Source: Akkermansia sp. (lineage in GTDB: Bacteria > Verrucomicrobiota > Verrucomicrobiia > Verrucomicrobiales > Akkermansiaceae). From it: DNA of 33,215 nt. Numbering within the stretch: the first letter of the stretch is position 1; every line of letters starts with the position of its first letter. Shown piece after piece: positions 6,393-14,575 of the stretch. Under the pieces are notes generated by a model. That model made no database searches, was not told the origin of the DNA, and saw only the letters and a list, made by a program, of their open reading frames with translations. The translations under genes and the position numbers were made by a program. The stretch spans positions 1 to 33,215 of the forward strand of contig JAFWYD010000017.1 of NCBI GenBank assembly GCA_017517805.1, given 5' to 3'.

Positions 6393-7469
6393 TTACTCAC
6401 CAAGCGAGCTGGCGAGGGTCTGGGCCAGGCCTTCGAACGCCGCGGCCACCCGGCTGGAACCCGTATCATCGAGCGCTACCGGGCGGCCCTCATCGCCGCC
6501 CTGGCGGGTGCGGATATCCAGCGGAATCTTACCCAGCATCGGCACCCCGAGGCGCACCGCTTCCTTATCGCCGCCATGCTGGCCGAAGATGAAGTGGATG
6601 CTCTCATCTGTGGGGCAAATGAAATAGCTCATATTCTCCACAATGCCGAGGATGGGCGTATCCGTCCGCTGGTAGAGCCCCACGGCTTTCCGGGCATCAA
6701 TCAGCGCCATTTCCTGCGGGGTAGTCACCACCACCACACCATCCATCCGCACCGTCTGCACGATGGTCAGCTGAATATCGCCCGTACCCGGAGGCATATC
6801 CAGAATCAGAAAATCCAGCTCACCCCAGTCCGTCTCCTTCAGGAACTGCTGGGTATAGCGCGTCGCCAGCGGGCCACGCACCGCCACGGGGGAAGCCTCA
6901 TCCATCATCAACCCCATGGAAAGCAACTTCACCCCATGAGCCTGCACCGGTATAAAGCGCTCATCCTCACCGGCATCCGGCAATTCCTTCGTGCCAAACA
7001 TCAACGCCATGGAAGGGCCGTAAATATCCAGGTCCAACAAGCCGGTGCGATAGCCCAGGCGCGCCAGCGCCACCGCCAGATTGGCCGAAACCGTGCTCTT
7101 GCCCACTCCACCCTTGCCGGAGGAAATGCCGATGATGTGCTTCACACCCGGCAGATCCGTTCTCCACTTCGCGGGGTCGTCCTGCACGCTGGCCTTCTTC
7201 TCCACATCCGGGTTGTGATACTCGATATCCACATTAAGGCTCTTCACGCCGGGCATCTCCTTCACCTCCGTCATAACACTCTGGTACACAAAGCGCGGCA
7301 CATCCTCATTCTTGCTTTCGATGCGCAGCTCAATTTTCACCGCCCCCTCAGCACTCACCTCGATGTTCTTGACCAGGCCAAACGAAACAATATCGCGGCT
7401 GAACCCGGGATATTTCACCGTAGTCAGCGCCGCGCGAATCAACTCCGGCGTTACTTTTGCTTCACTCAT
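6393..7469 (-). CDS. mrp: Mrp/ApbC/NBP35-family P-loop ATPase, Fe-S carrier
   Basis: A 358-residue protein. Residues 5-85 form an N-terminal MIP18/DUF59 domain and about 110-350 form the ParA/MinD-like ATPase. The latter has the deviant Walker A SGKGGVGKST (117-126), the switch motif DLDIYGPSM and DMPPGTGDIQL (224-234). Mrp proteins assemble and carry Fe-S clusters to target enzymes. The family CxxC that bridges a cluster between subunits should lie after ENMSYF; here the sequence is ICPTDES, with only Cys285 and no second cysteine. The start at 7469 (MSEAKV) was chosen because the DUF59 domain begins there and a promoter lies just upstream. Confidence 0.93.
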   Translation of the reverse strand: MSEAKVTPELIRAALTTVKYPGFSRDIVSFGLVKNIEVSAEGAVKIELRIESKNEDVPRFVYQSVMTEVKEMPGVKSLNVDIEYHNPDVEKKASVQDDPAKWRTDLPGVKHIIGISSGKGGVGKSTVSANLAVALARLGYRTGLLDLDIYGPSMALMFGTKELPDAGEDERFIPVQAHGVKLLSMGLMMDEASPVAVRGPLATRYTQQFLKETDWGELDFLILDMPPGTGDIQLTIVQTVRMDGVVVVTTPQEMALIDARKAVGLYQRTDTPILGIVENMSYFICPTDESIHFIFGQHGGDKEAVRLGVPMLGKIPLDIRTRQGGDEGRPVALDDTGSSRVAAAFEGLAQTLASSLGE

Positions 7470-7496
7470 ATTCTCAAACTGCCCGCAGGCCTTGCT

Positions 7497-7525
7497 ACTA
7501 TGCGCCTTTCGCCCCCATTTGTCAA
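7497..7525 (-). promoter_or_regulatory. Promoter of mrp
   Basis: On the minus strand TTGACA (7525-7520) and CATAGT (7502-7497) are 17 bases apart. The predicted leader is about 20 bases, with only a weak GAG before the ATG. Confidence 0.65.
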
Positions 7526-7570
7526 GGTGAAAGCCCGGGAAATAAAAGATTCCTGCGGCAAGCGAAAAGC

Positions 7571-7598
7571 TTGCAGATGGTGCCGAAATCTGTACACT
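7571..7598 (+). promoter_or_regulatory. Possible promoter before the azlC-like fragment
   Basis: TTGCAG (7571-7576) and TACACT (7593-7598) are 16 bases apart. A perfect 6-bp hairpin (7600-7605 with 7609-7614, loop CAT) follows and ends at the base before the ATG. Confidence 0.4.
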
Positions 7599-7614
7599 TG
7601 GCGCGCATCGCGCC

Positions 7615-7725
7615 ATGAACCGGACTGTCAGACAAGCCTTTTGGGAAACCGTCCCCGTGATGACGGGGCACCTGGCGCTGGGCTTCGGGTTCGGGATTCT
7701 GCTGCTGGTTCAGTTTGTATTCTGA
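7615..7725 (+). pseudogene. Short ORF resembling the N terminus of an AzlC-type permease, probable remnant
   Basis: ATG at 7615 opens a 36-residue frame: an amphipathic lead-in (VRQAFWETVPVMTGHLALGF) followed by G-F-G-I-L-L-L-V. AzlC branched-chain amino-acid exporter subunits begin with a very similar pattern, in which an Ala-Phe and a Leu-Pro-Val precede a Gly-Tyr-x-x-Leu-Gly-Phe-x-Phe-Gly stretch. The frame then stops at TGA 7725 and nothing AzlC-like follows, because the ssb terminator begins 20 bases later. This is either the stump of a deleted azlC gene or a small membrane protein that reuses the sequence. A possible promoter and a hairpin ending right at the start codon are unexpected for a dead fragment. 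Confidence 0.5.
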
Positions 7726-7745
7726 GGCAACAAGCCGCCGGGGGA

Positions 7746-7777
7746 TAAAAGAAAAGGCCCGCAGCGGTGTGCGGGCC
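7746..7777 (-). terminator. Rho-independent terminator of ssb
   Basis: On the minus strand GGCCCGCA and TGCGGGCC form a perfect 8-bp G/C-rich stem with a 6-base loop, followed by TTTTCTTTT. It starts 10 bases after the ssb stop codon. Confidence 0.9.
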
Positions 7778-7787
7778 AGATTCCTTA

Positions 7788-8357
7788 TCAGAAGGGGATA
7801 TCATCGTCCTCCTCAGCAGGCATGGGAGGAGGGGTCTGCTGCTGGGGGCGCTGCTGGTAACCACCGCCGCCATTGCCATAGTTGCCACCCTGGCTGTAGC
7901 CGCCCTGGCCACCGCCATAATTGCCACCGTTGGAATAGCCGCCCTGGTTGTACCCCCCGCCGTTGTTGTAACCGCCGGAGCGCTGCTGGTAGCCACCACC
8001 GCCCTGGGATTGACCACCCTCGCGGCCTCCAAGCAACTGCATATTCTCTGCCACAATGCGGATTTTGCTGCGGCGCTGGCCGGTCTGCTTATCTTCCCAG
8101 GTATCCTGCTGCAGGCGCCCCTCGATGAAGACGGGGCGACCCTTGGCCAGGTACTGCCCGGCGATTTCTGCCGTGCGGCCCCAGCAGGTCACATCCAGGA
8201 AGGTGGTTTCCTCGCGACGTTCGCCCTCGTTGGGGCCGCTGCTGATGCGGTTGACAGCCAGGCGGAGCTCGGCCACCGTATTGCCGCGCGGGGTGGTGCG
8301 CACATCGGGGTCAGCCGTCAGGTTGCCAATAATCATCACTTTGTTCAAATTAGCCAT
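7788..8357 (-). CDS. ssb: Single-stranded DNA-binding protein
   Basis: SSB coats single-stranded DNA in replication, repair and recombination. The 189-residue protein has an OB fold at residues 1-110, starting MANLNKVMIIGNLTADPDVR and including TTFLDVTCWGRTAEIAGQYL and KGRPVFIEGRLQQDTW. A long Gly/Tyr/Gln/Asn-rich linker (about 112-175) is built from loose GGYNQGGY-type repeats. It ends in the acidic tip EEDDDIPF, through which SSB recruits partner enzymes. The start is ATG 8357. The gene has a promoter at 8425-8453 and a strong terminator, so it is monocistronic. Confidence 0.97.
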   Translation of the reverse strand: MANLNKVMIIGNLTADPDVRTTPRGNTVAELRLAVNRISSGPNEGERREETTFLDVTCWGRTAEIAGQYLAKGRPVFIEGRLQQDTWEDKQTGQRRSKIRIVAENMQLLGGREGGQSQGGGGYQQRSGGYNNGGGYNQGGYSNGGNYGGGQGGYSQGGNYGNGGGGYQQRPQQQTPPPMPAEEDDDIPF

Positions 8358-8424
8358 TTTACTCGTGTGTGGTGTTATGATGGGTAAAAGCCGGCTCGAT
8401 AACCGGCGCTATCTACATGGTGTT

Positions 8425-8453
8425 ATCCTACCCGCTGAGCCCTGGCTTGACAA
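8425..8453 (-). promoter_or_regulatory. Promoter of ssb
   Basis: On the minus strand TTGTCA (8453-8448) and TAGGAT (8430-8425) are separated by 17 bases. The predicted leader is about 60 bases and contains a GCCGG/CCGGC hairpin (8391-8408). Confidence 0.55.
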
Positions 8454-8506
8454 GCAAAAATGTGGTACTGCGGCACTTTTATTCCATTGCTGACGTGAAT
8501 ATAGGC

Positions 8507-8535
8507 TTGCATCGCGGGGCGTTACGTTGTACAAT
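8507..8535 (+). promoter_or_regulatory. Promoter of rpoZ
   Basis: TTGCAT (8507-8512) and TACAAT (8530-8535) are spaced 17 bases apart. The predicted start is near 8542, giving a leader of about 35 bases without a Shine-Dalgarno (CTCCC precedes the ATG). Confidence 0.65.
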
Positions 8536-8576
8536 GCCCGAGCCCGCAAGCGCGGGGTATCACCATTTTTTCTCCC

Positions 8577-8897
8577 ATGAAAGTTGAACTTATCGAAAAA
8601 GCCGCTCAGATCGTAGGCGATAATCAGCTGCTGGTCAACATCGTTTCCAAGCGCGTGCAGCAGCTCAACCACGGTTCTGACCCCTACATTGTCACCACAC
8701 CGGAGATGCAGTGTGGCGATATCGCTCTCACGGAGATTATCGAGGGCAAAATCACCTGGCACGAAATGACCCCCGAGGAACTTGCCGCCAGCAAGGGTGA
8801 GGAAGTCGAGAAGGACCCCTTTGCCGAGCTCGCCAGCGATGCCGCCAACATGGCCCCCTCTGAGCCTGTGACCCTCACCATCACCCCGGATCTGTAA
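8577..8897 (+). CDS. rpoZ: RNA polymerase omega subunit
   Basis: A 106-residue protein. Residues 3-62 follow the omega pattern: an N-terminal helix (VELIEKAAQIVGDNQLLVNI), then SKRVQQLNHGSDPYI and the conserved ALTEIIEGKITW. Omega binds the beta-prime subunit and helps assemble RNA polymerase. Residues 63-106 form an acidic, low-complexity tail (EEVEKDPFAELASDAAN), longer than in many bacteria. It is followed by a hairpin that probably terminates it, then smpB. The call is recognition from a short family, so slightly less certain than the larger genes. Confidence 0.85.
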   Translation: MKVELIEKAAQIVGDNQLLVNIVSKRVQQLNHGSDPYIVTTPEMQCGDIALTEIIEGKITWHEMTPEELAASKGEEVEKDPFAELASDAANMAPSEPVTLTITPDL

Positions 8898-8921
8898 AGA
8901 ACCGCAGGACCACTTTACCGC

Positions 8922-8961
8922 GCGACCCGGCAGGCTCCCCAGAACGGCAGCGCCGGGTCGC
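8922..8961 (+). terminator. Hairpin downstream of rpoZ, probable terminator
   Basis: GCGACCCGGC (8922-8931) and GCCGGGTCGC (8952-8961) form a perfect 10-bp stem with a 20-base loop, followed by CTTCTTTCC. The large loop and weak T-run suggest partial termination before smpB. Confidence 0.55.
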
Positions 8962-8992
8962 CTTCTTTCCCCTCCCCCCCCTGAGACACCCT

Positions 8993-9478
8993 ATGGCCAA
9001 GAAACCCGCCCCCCAGAGCAACCTGATTGCCAGCAATAAGAAAGCAGGCCGTGATTACGAAATCATGGGCCGGCACGAATGTGGTATCGAGCTGCGCGGT
9101 ACCGAGGTCAAATCCATCCGCGCCGGCAAGGTGAATGTGGCCGATGCCTTCGCCCGCGTGGAAAAGGGGCAGCTCTTCCTCTACGGCTGCGATGTGCAGC
9201 CCTGGGAAACTGCTGGCAAGTGGTTCCAGCACGAGGCCAAACGCCCGCGCCGCCTGCTCATGCACAAGCGCGAAATCCTGAAGCTGGAAATCCAGCAGGC
9301 GCAGAAAGGCTTTGCCCTGCCCCTGCTGCGCCTTTACTGGAAAAACGGCAAGGTGAAGGCTGAAATCGGCATTGGCCGCGGCAAGACTCACCGCGACCAG
9401 CGCTACGACCTCAAGGCGCGCGCCGAAATGCGCGAAGTGCAGCGCGAAGTGGCGCGCTTTAATAAAGCCCGCTGGTAA
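8993..9478 (+). CDS. smpB: SsrA-binding protein SmpB
   Basis: SmpB partners with tmRNA to rescue stalled ribosomes. The 161-residue protein has the beta-barrel core, with NKKAGRDYEI, GIELRGTEVKSIRAGKVNVADAF-type strands (about 31-53) and MHKREILKLE. The C-terminal tail, HRDQRYDLKARAEMREVQRE, is the part that enters the mRNA channel. Length is standard. No tmRNA gene (ssrA) is visible in the window. No promoter was recognised in the 31 bases after the rpoZ hairpin, so it may rely on read-through from rpoZ. Confidence 0.97.
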   Translation: MAKKPAPQSNLIASNKKAGRDYEIMGRHECGIELRGTEVKSIRAGKVNVADAFARVEKGQLFLYGCDVQPWETAGKWFQHEAKRPRRLLMHKREILKLEIQQAQKGFALPLLRLYWKNGKVKAEIGIGRGKTHRDQRYDLKARAEMREVQREVARFNKARW

Positions 9479-9565
9479 TTTCCGACTGTTCCGCCGGCGG
9501 CGGCGGCAGAGCCATTTCGCAGGCGAGAACACGCCCGATTCCCAGCCACCGCCAGCGGCCGGGAA

Positions 9566-12500
9566 TTACTTTTCCTCCCTGCGGATGATTTTTTCCACGT
9601 CCGGGAGCATCGCGGGCACATCCTTGCTGTACTTCCCCCGGAGGCGGTCTATGAGCGAAGGGGTACCGCCGGCGGTTTCCTCGGTATCGGCCCCCAGCTC
9701 CACCAGCCGGCGCAGCGCCTGCAGCAGAGGCTCGCGGTGGGGCGGGCTGCTGGCGCAGCGCGAGGTCATGCAGGCCATGTAGAACAGCACGCTGTTGCCA
9801 CGGGCATCGCGCGCGCTGATATCCAGCCCGGCCGGCACCAGCACCGCTGCAGACTGCATCAGCGCCTCAATCCTCTTCGGGTCGAGGTACGGAGCACTAT
9901 CCACCATAGCATGCAGCAGGGTTCTGCCGCCCTCCAGGCGCATGTTGGCATCGGCACCAAGCTCTATGAGCAGCTTGAGCATTTCCGGATTTCCCAGCGC
10001 ATGCTCAATGGGGTAGACCGGGCGGCCCAGGCGACTGCGGCTGGCCTTGTTGATTTTTGCACCATGCTGAACAAACAAGCGCGCAAGCTCCTCATTCCTG
10101 GAATCGATGCAGAAATAGAGAAGCGGCGTACCATCGGATGAGCAGGCATTGGCGCTGGCGCCATGCTCCAGCAGGACTTTGACCATCTCATTGCGCCGGC
10201 TGAGCAAAGCGGTGTGCAGCAGGTTGCCGGGGCTGAAATGAGAGCGCGATTTCACCAGTTCGGGGCGCTTTTTGAGTATCTGAGCCAGCTCCTCGACCTT
10301 GCCGCGGCGAATGATCTGCACAGCTTTCTTGTAATCCGGGTCCTGCAGGAGGTTGGGCGTGAACACGAAGGGTCGCACCGCCGGTAATTCATGCCGGTTG
10401 GGCGAAATGGTGACCCGGAAGCCCGACACCAGCGCCCGGTCCTCGGGGGCGGTATCGGGGGCATCCATGGCCTCAGGGCAGGCAGCGCGCAGCAGGTTCA
10501 TGACCTCGCGACCCGGTGCCTCCCAGTTTCCATCGGCATCCTGGTAGCAGACCAGCATGGCACTGTCCTGGCTCCATCCGCCACTCTTATTCTCTATCAT
10601 TTTCCGGAAGTTCTGCTCCTCCTCACCCCCGCGGCGACCCAGCATGAAAATCTCGACGGGCACCTTGCGGAACTCTGCCGCAGCCTGCGCTGCAGCCAAT
10701 GTGGTGTGCAGCACCATGCTGCGCTCTTCCACCCGCGGGCAGTTCTCAGCCTGTTCCCGGTTCTCGCCCTCCAGAAGATTGACATAGCACTTGGCGTAGC
10801 TGCCATCTGTGCGGGTGAACTCGGCTATACGACCGTCGGATACATCGCGGCCATTGATTTTATGAGTGCCGGAGAATTTTTCGACTGCTATCTTATCCAG
10901 TCTGCCATCGAAGATTTCCACGGGGATTCCCCGGTGGACCGTCCAGGTGCAGATGCCGTTTGTCTCCTTCCATTCGATGATATTGGCGATATCATCTGCC
11001 GCCATCTCTTCCAGTTTCACGCGCAGTTTACGGCCTTTTTCGGTGAGCAGCTCCACCCAGGGGCTCTGCCCGGCCTTTTCATAACCCGCGGACAAAATGC
11101 GGGCACTGATGGTGGCACTGCTGCTCGTGCGTTCATCGGTTTCCTCATCTTCATCCGGCACCCGGTCCGTTTTCTGCAGGTGCCAGGTGTAAAGCGGGGA
11201 GGAGAACGGCCTGTGCACCGAAGCATCAGCAGCCAGAGATTCCAGAATCTTCTGCTCTGCACTTTCATCCACCGTGGGCAGGTCCTTGAGCTCCACCGCC
11301 TGAATCAGGGCATGCGCCGTGGGATTCCCGGCAGCACCGGCCAGCAGACGCTCACGATAGCTCCTGCGGGTCTCCTGCGGAATATCTGCGCATTGGAGCA
11401 AGGCATGCGCCAAGGTGGCAGCAGCTATGGGCATGCGCTCCAGCTGCTTCATGGCCGGGGTAAGCAGAGCCTCCGCCTGAGCGCCCTTCCCTTGCTGCAG
11501 GAGCGAAAGCGCATGGTACACATCCGCCTGCAGGCGCCACTTCACCAGGTCGTGCTGCGAGCCTTTGCCGGCCACATGAGCCGCGGAGCTGGCGTAGTAA
11601 GCCAGGTTGTATTCCGCCCAGAAAGCCGCACCACGGAAACGCCTCTGCTCCGCCATGATGCGCTGGAGCTCCGGGCGGATATAGGAGAGGTTGCGCTTGG
11701 GCTGCAGCAGCATCAACCGCTCAGATTCCCGGGAGAGTCCATGCTCCAGCAGCAGCTGGTGGGCATCGTTCCAGTAATATGAGTAGTACGAATTGAGCAG
11801 CATGGCCGCCTGGGTGACACCCAGCCGCTCCTGTTCCCGGGCGGTGGCTTCATCCCCCTTGGCCCGGGCTACCAGCGCCATGGCCATGCGCGTCGAGGGG
11901 TACTTGTAGTTGCGGGGCGCACTGGTCATGCGCTCCAGAATCTTTTCGGCAGTGGGCAGGTCGCCCTTGCGCAGGGCATGCATGACCATATAGTAACCAC
12001 GGCGGCTGTTGGCACCGGTGATAAACTTGGCCTCCAGGTCCGGCTGGTAGAGATCATCACTCATGCGCCCCACGCGCAGCAGAGCTTCGGCACAGCCCTT
12101 ACCCGGCAGTTTTGCCTCCAGGTCCATGTAGGTGCGCTGCATGGTCTTCCACTCCTCATCAGATGCGAGCATGCGTCTGTTATTAATCTGGTGGGCGAGC
12201 AGAATACTGGCCACCAGCCCGGGCTCCGGATCAGGGTCGCCATCCTCATCCTTGCGGGGCGTGACTCTCCTGGCCCAGAAGAGGTTGGGGGCTGTTGAGG
12301 CCCCGCTGAACAGGGAGTCCATGCTCTCGATGATACTGAGGTCGGCCCGGCAGTGGTGCATGAGGCGCACCTGGCAGCGCGGCGTAATCTGGTGGCTGAT
12401 ATGCAGGTTGAGCAGCAGCGGCCAGAGGTGCTCACGGTTCAACAGCCCGGCCAGCGCAGCGGCGCCTTTGTCCAGCGCCTCGGTCTTGCCATCGCGCTCC

Positions 12501-13831
12501 AGCATGGCCAGCTGCAGGGCGCAGCGCAGCAGGGCTGCATTCAACCGCAGACACCGGGCCCGCAAGGCCTCATCATTCCGGGCAAAGCGTGTGCCGTGCT
12601 CATCAATCAGCACATCCACGCCATTTTCCGACATCATGACATCATAGTTGGAAAAGAAGCGGAAATGCCCCTGCCGGGGAATCGACACATTGAAATTACT
12701 GTCGCGCCGCACGCGCGCACCCTCGGCCAGGGAGTAGAGCACCATAGACGAGAGCATATCCTGCGCTTTTTCCTCCTGCACCAGCTTGTCAAACAAGGCC
12801 ACATCCTCCTCCACCATGCTGCCACCGGCGCCCAGCAGTTCATTGCTCCACTGCGCGGTGTACACAGCCGAGCAATCCGGCATCTCGCCCAGCCCGGCAG
12901 TGGGGTCATCCAGCTTCTTCCACGGCATGCAGGTGGGGTCTGCCGCCAGCATGCTGCGCACGGTAAAGCTCTTCATCTCGTGGCTCAGCCCGGCCGCGGC
13001 ATCGCGAATCTTCTGCAAATCTGCCCCGGCGGGCAGCTTGCCGGTGGCGCGCCCCTGCATGAGCTGCATGCCCAGCACCAGGGGCTCGGGCAGGTCCTTG
13101 CCCCAGGTGTAATTCCAGCAGGTCAGGCCGGAAAGCTGGGCTTTATCATATAACACACTGGTATCGTGCAGCATGCAGCGAAGCGTCAATCGGGCAAAAT
13201 CCGAACCACGCTGCATGATGTAGGGCGCATGCAGCACCGGGTCTGTCCACAGGCGGTTCACCTCCGAAGCGCGCTGCTCCTTACCATCGCTGAGCGTGAA
13301 GCGGCGCTGGGTCAGCATGGGCGGAATGCCACGCTGACCTTCTGTAATGCCCAGCAGGTAATCCCACTCACGGTCATCGCGGAAGGCGAGCATGCCCAGC
13401 CATTTCTGCTGGTGCTCCAGCTCGCGGGGCTCCTTCTCCTCATAGGGCTTGAGCATGTGTTCCTCCAGCGCCAGGGAATCGAACTTGCACGAGTGATCCA
13501 TCCACACCGAATCCGCCCGCACCAGCATGTAGGTATTCATGTCGGTGGTAGTGTGTTTGCGGGTAATGTCATTGAGCAGGTAGTGCTGGCGGCCGTTGCG
13601 CTTGTAGTATGACTTCATGTTCCAGCTGCTGCGCAGCATCTTGTAAGTCGATTCCAGCACCGGCCCGGGCGGAGTACCCAGCGCCTGAACAGCCTGCTGG
13701 AAGCTCCATTCCTCGAACTCCTTCTCCGAAATCGTCGTAAAGGAGTTCTCATAGGTGTGCCCCATCTCCTCTGTGGCATTCACGATGAGGCTGCTAAGGA
13801 TGAAGAAAGGAAGAAAACGAAGAAAACGCAT
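9566..13831 (-). CDS. Exported giant repeat protein with SHD1-like, thioredoxin-like and ankyrin domains (paralogue B)
   Basis: This 1421-residue protein has the signal peptide MRFLRFLPFFILSSLIVNA. Residues from about 30 to 860 are helical and TPR-like, for example around LPTAEKILERMTSAP and ARAKGDEATAREQERLGV. At about 905-960 comes an SH3-like segment resembling SLA1-homology-1 domains (VELLTEKGRKLRVKLEEMA). At about 1040-1165 comes a thioredoxin-like fold with GRRGGEEE where a CxxC would be expected. Residues from about 1167 to 1421 are ankyrin repeats (NLLHTALLSRRNEMVKVLLE; LIELGADANMR). It closely matches the gene upstream, so the pair is a tandem duplication. It is last in a PDZ/FKBP-like/ANK operon. 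No enzymatic activity can be assigned; an exported scaffold or adhesion role is a guess. The gap to the previous ORF is 18 bases with no Shine-Dalgarno. Confidence 0.85.
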   Translation of the reverse strand: MRFLRFLPFFILSSLIVNATEEMGHTYENSFTTISEKEFEEWSFQQAVQALGTPPGPVLESTYKMLRSSWNMKSYYKRNGRQHYLLNDITRKHTTTDMNTYMLVRADSVWMDHSCKFDSLALEEHMLKPYEEKEPRELEHQQKWLGMLAFRDDREWDYLLGITEGQRGIPPMLTQRRFTLSDGKEQRASEVNRLWTDPVLHAPYIMQRGSDFARLTLRCMLHDTSVLYDKAQLSGLTCWNYTWGKDLPEPLVLGMQLMQGRATGKLPAGADLQKIRDAAAGLSHEMKSFTVRSMLAADPTCMPWKKLDDPTAGLGEMPDCSAVYTAQWSNELLGAGGSMVEEDVALFDKLVQEEKAQDMLSSMVLYSLAEGARVRRDSNFNVSIPRQGHFRFFSNYDVMMSENGVDVLIDEHGTRFARNDEALRARCLRLNAALLRCALQLAMLERDGKTEALDKGAAALAGLLNREHLWPLLLNLHISHQITPRCQVRLMHHCRADLSIIESMDSLFSGASTAPNLFWARRVTPRKDEDGDPDPEPGLVASILLAHQINNRRMLASDEEWKTMQRTYMDLEAKLPGKGCAEALLRVGRMSDDLYQPDLEAKFITGANSRRGYYMVMHALRKGDLPTAEKILERMTSAPRNYKYPSTRMAMALVARAKGDEATAREQERLGVTQAAMLLNSYYSYYWNDAHQLLLEHGLSRESERLMLLQPKRNLSYIRPELQRIMAEQRRFRGAAFWAEYNLAYYASSAAHVAGKGSQHDLVKWRLQADVYHALSLLQQGKGAQAEALLTPAMKQLERMPIAAATLAHALLQCADIPQETRRSYRERLLAGAAGNPTAHALIQAVELKDLPTVDESAEQKILESLAADASVHRPFSSPLYTWHLQKTDRVPDEDEETDERTSSSATISARILSAGYEKAGQSPWVELLTEKGRKLRVKLEEMAADDIANIIEWKETNGICTWTVHRGIPVEIFDGRLDKIAVEKFSGTHKINGRDVSDGRIAEFTRTDGSYAKCYVNLLEGENREQAENCPRVEERSMVLHTTLAAAQAAAEFRKVPVEIFMLGRRGGEEEQNFRKMIENKSGGWSQDSAMLVCYQDADGNWEAPGREVMNLLRAACPEAMDAPDTAPEDRALVSGFRVTISPNRHELPAVRPFVFTPNLLQDPDYKKAVQIIRRGKVEELAQILKKRPELVKSRSHFSPGNLLHTALLSRRNEMVKVLLEHGASANACSSDGTPLLYFCIDSRNEELARLFVQHGAKINKASRSRLGRPVYPIEHALGNPEMLKLLIELGADANMRLEGGRTLLHAMVDSAPYLDPKRIEALMQSAAVLVPAGLDISARDARGNSVLFYMACMTSRCASSPPHREPLLQALRRLVELGADTEETAGGTPSLIDRLRGKYSKDVPAMLPDVEKIIRREEK

Positions 13832-13849
13832 GATAGTAAGTGATTTTGT

Positions 13850-14575
13850 TTATTGGGCTCCGTGTTGGATGAGAAGTTTCTCCACCTCCGGGTTCAGGGG
13901 TGGAGCCCAGCCATACTGGCCGCGGAGACGACTGAGCAGCGAGGGTGTGCCGGTACTGGTTTCCTGCACATCCGCCCCCAGCTCAATGAGGAGTTTCATG
14001 GTGTCCAGGGTCGTCCTGAGCTCCTGGGGGTTTCCCTTCACATCGTTCCGGCCGGCATGCAGAGCCAACTTCCAGAGCAGGCTCTCGCCCATGTTGGTGC
14101 GGGTGTTCACATTCAGCCCGAGGGGCACCAGCCGGCGTGCATGCAGGGCCAGCAGTGCGATATCCGCCTTCGGGCTCTGCTTCAGCAGTTCAAACAAGGC
14201 ATTTTCGCCATTCGGCAGCAGCACATTCAGATTCGCACCGGCCTCCAGCAGAGGCTCCAGGAACTTCGGCTGGCGCATGGCGCTGATGAGCGGGTAAAGG
14301 GCATCTTTCTTGTTGATGGAAAGCGAGGGGAGATCCGGGTCTGCACCCAGTTTCAGGAGCTGGCGGAAGTGTTTCTCATCCTTGCGGTTGAGGCAGTCCT
14401 GCAGCAGGGTATTGCCGCACCAGTCGCGGGTATTCAGGCGAGCGCCGCGCTTCACCAGCAGCTCCACCATACTATCGCTGCTGTTGAACTTGATAGCCGT
14501 CTGCAGCGGGCAGCAGGCAAACTCATTCGTGCGCACGTGGAGAAGCTCCGGCGTGGCATCCAGCAAGCGGTTCAC
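13850..14575 (-). CDS. Ankyrin-repeat 3' part of paralogue A, separated by a frameshift
   Basis: The frame opens at GTG 14575 and runs 241 residues of ankyrin repeats: CPLQTAIKFNSSDSMVELLV, LNTRDWCGNTLLQDCLNRKD, LKLGADPDLPSL, LEAGANLNVLLPNGENALFE and LIELGADVQETSTGTPSLLS. It has no signal peptide. It overlaps the upstream frame by 4 bases (GTGA), but the frame continues upstream without a stop as A-N-N-E-A-E before V-N-R-L-L-D, which completes the first ankyrin repeat. It aligns in order with residues from about 1175 to 1421 of paralogue B. It is therefore most likely the C-terminal domain of the 14572-18108 gene, cut off by loss of one base near 14593, and not a separate gene. Translational coupling as a separate protein remains possible. 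Confidence 0.7.
   Translation of the reverse strand: MNRLLDATPELLHVRTNEFACCPLQTAIKFNSSDSMVELLVKRGARLNTRDWCGNTLLQDCLNRKDEKHFRQLLKLGADPDLPSLSINKKDALYPLISAMRQPKFLEPLLEAGANLNVLLPNGENALFELLKQSPKADIALLALHARRLVPLGLNVNTRTNMGESLLWKLALHAGRNDVKGNPQELRTTLDTMKLLIELGADVQETSTGTPSLLSRLRGQYGWAPPLNPEVEKLLIQHGAQ

Noticed and set aside
7820..8030. Repetitive G/T-rich stretch that could look like a tandem repeat array
   Set aside because: It is the Gly/Tyr/Asn/Gln linker of SSB; the repeats are at protein level.
9538..9566. ATTCCC/GGGAAT hairpin at the end of paralogue B as a terminator
   Set aside because: Short stem that overlaps the stop codon and has no T-tract; too weak to call.
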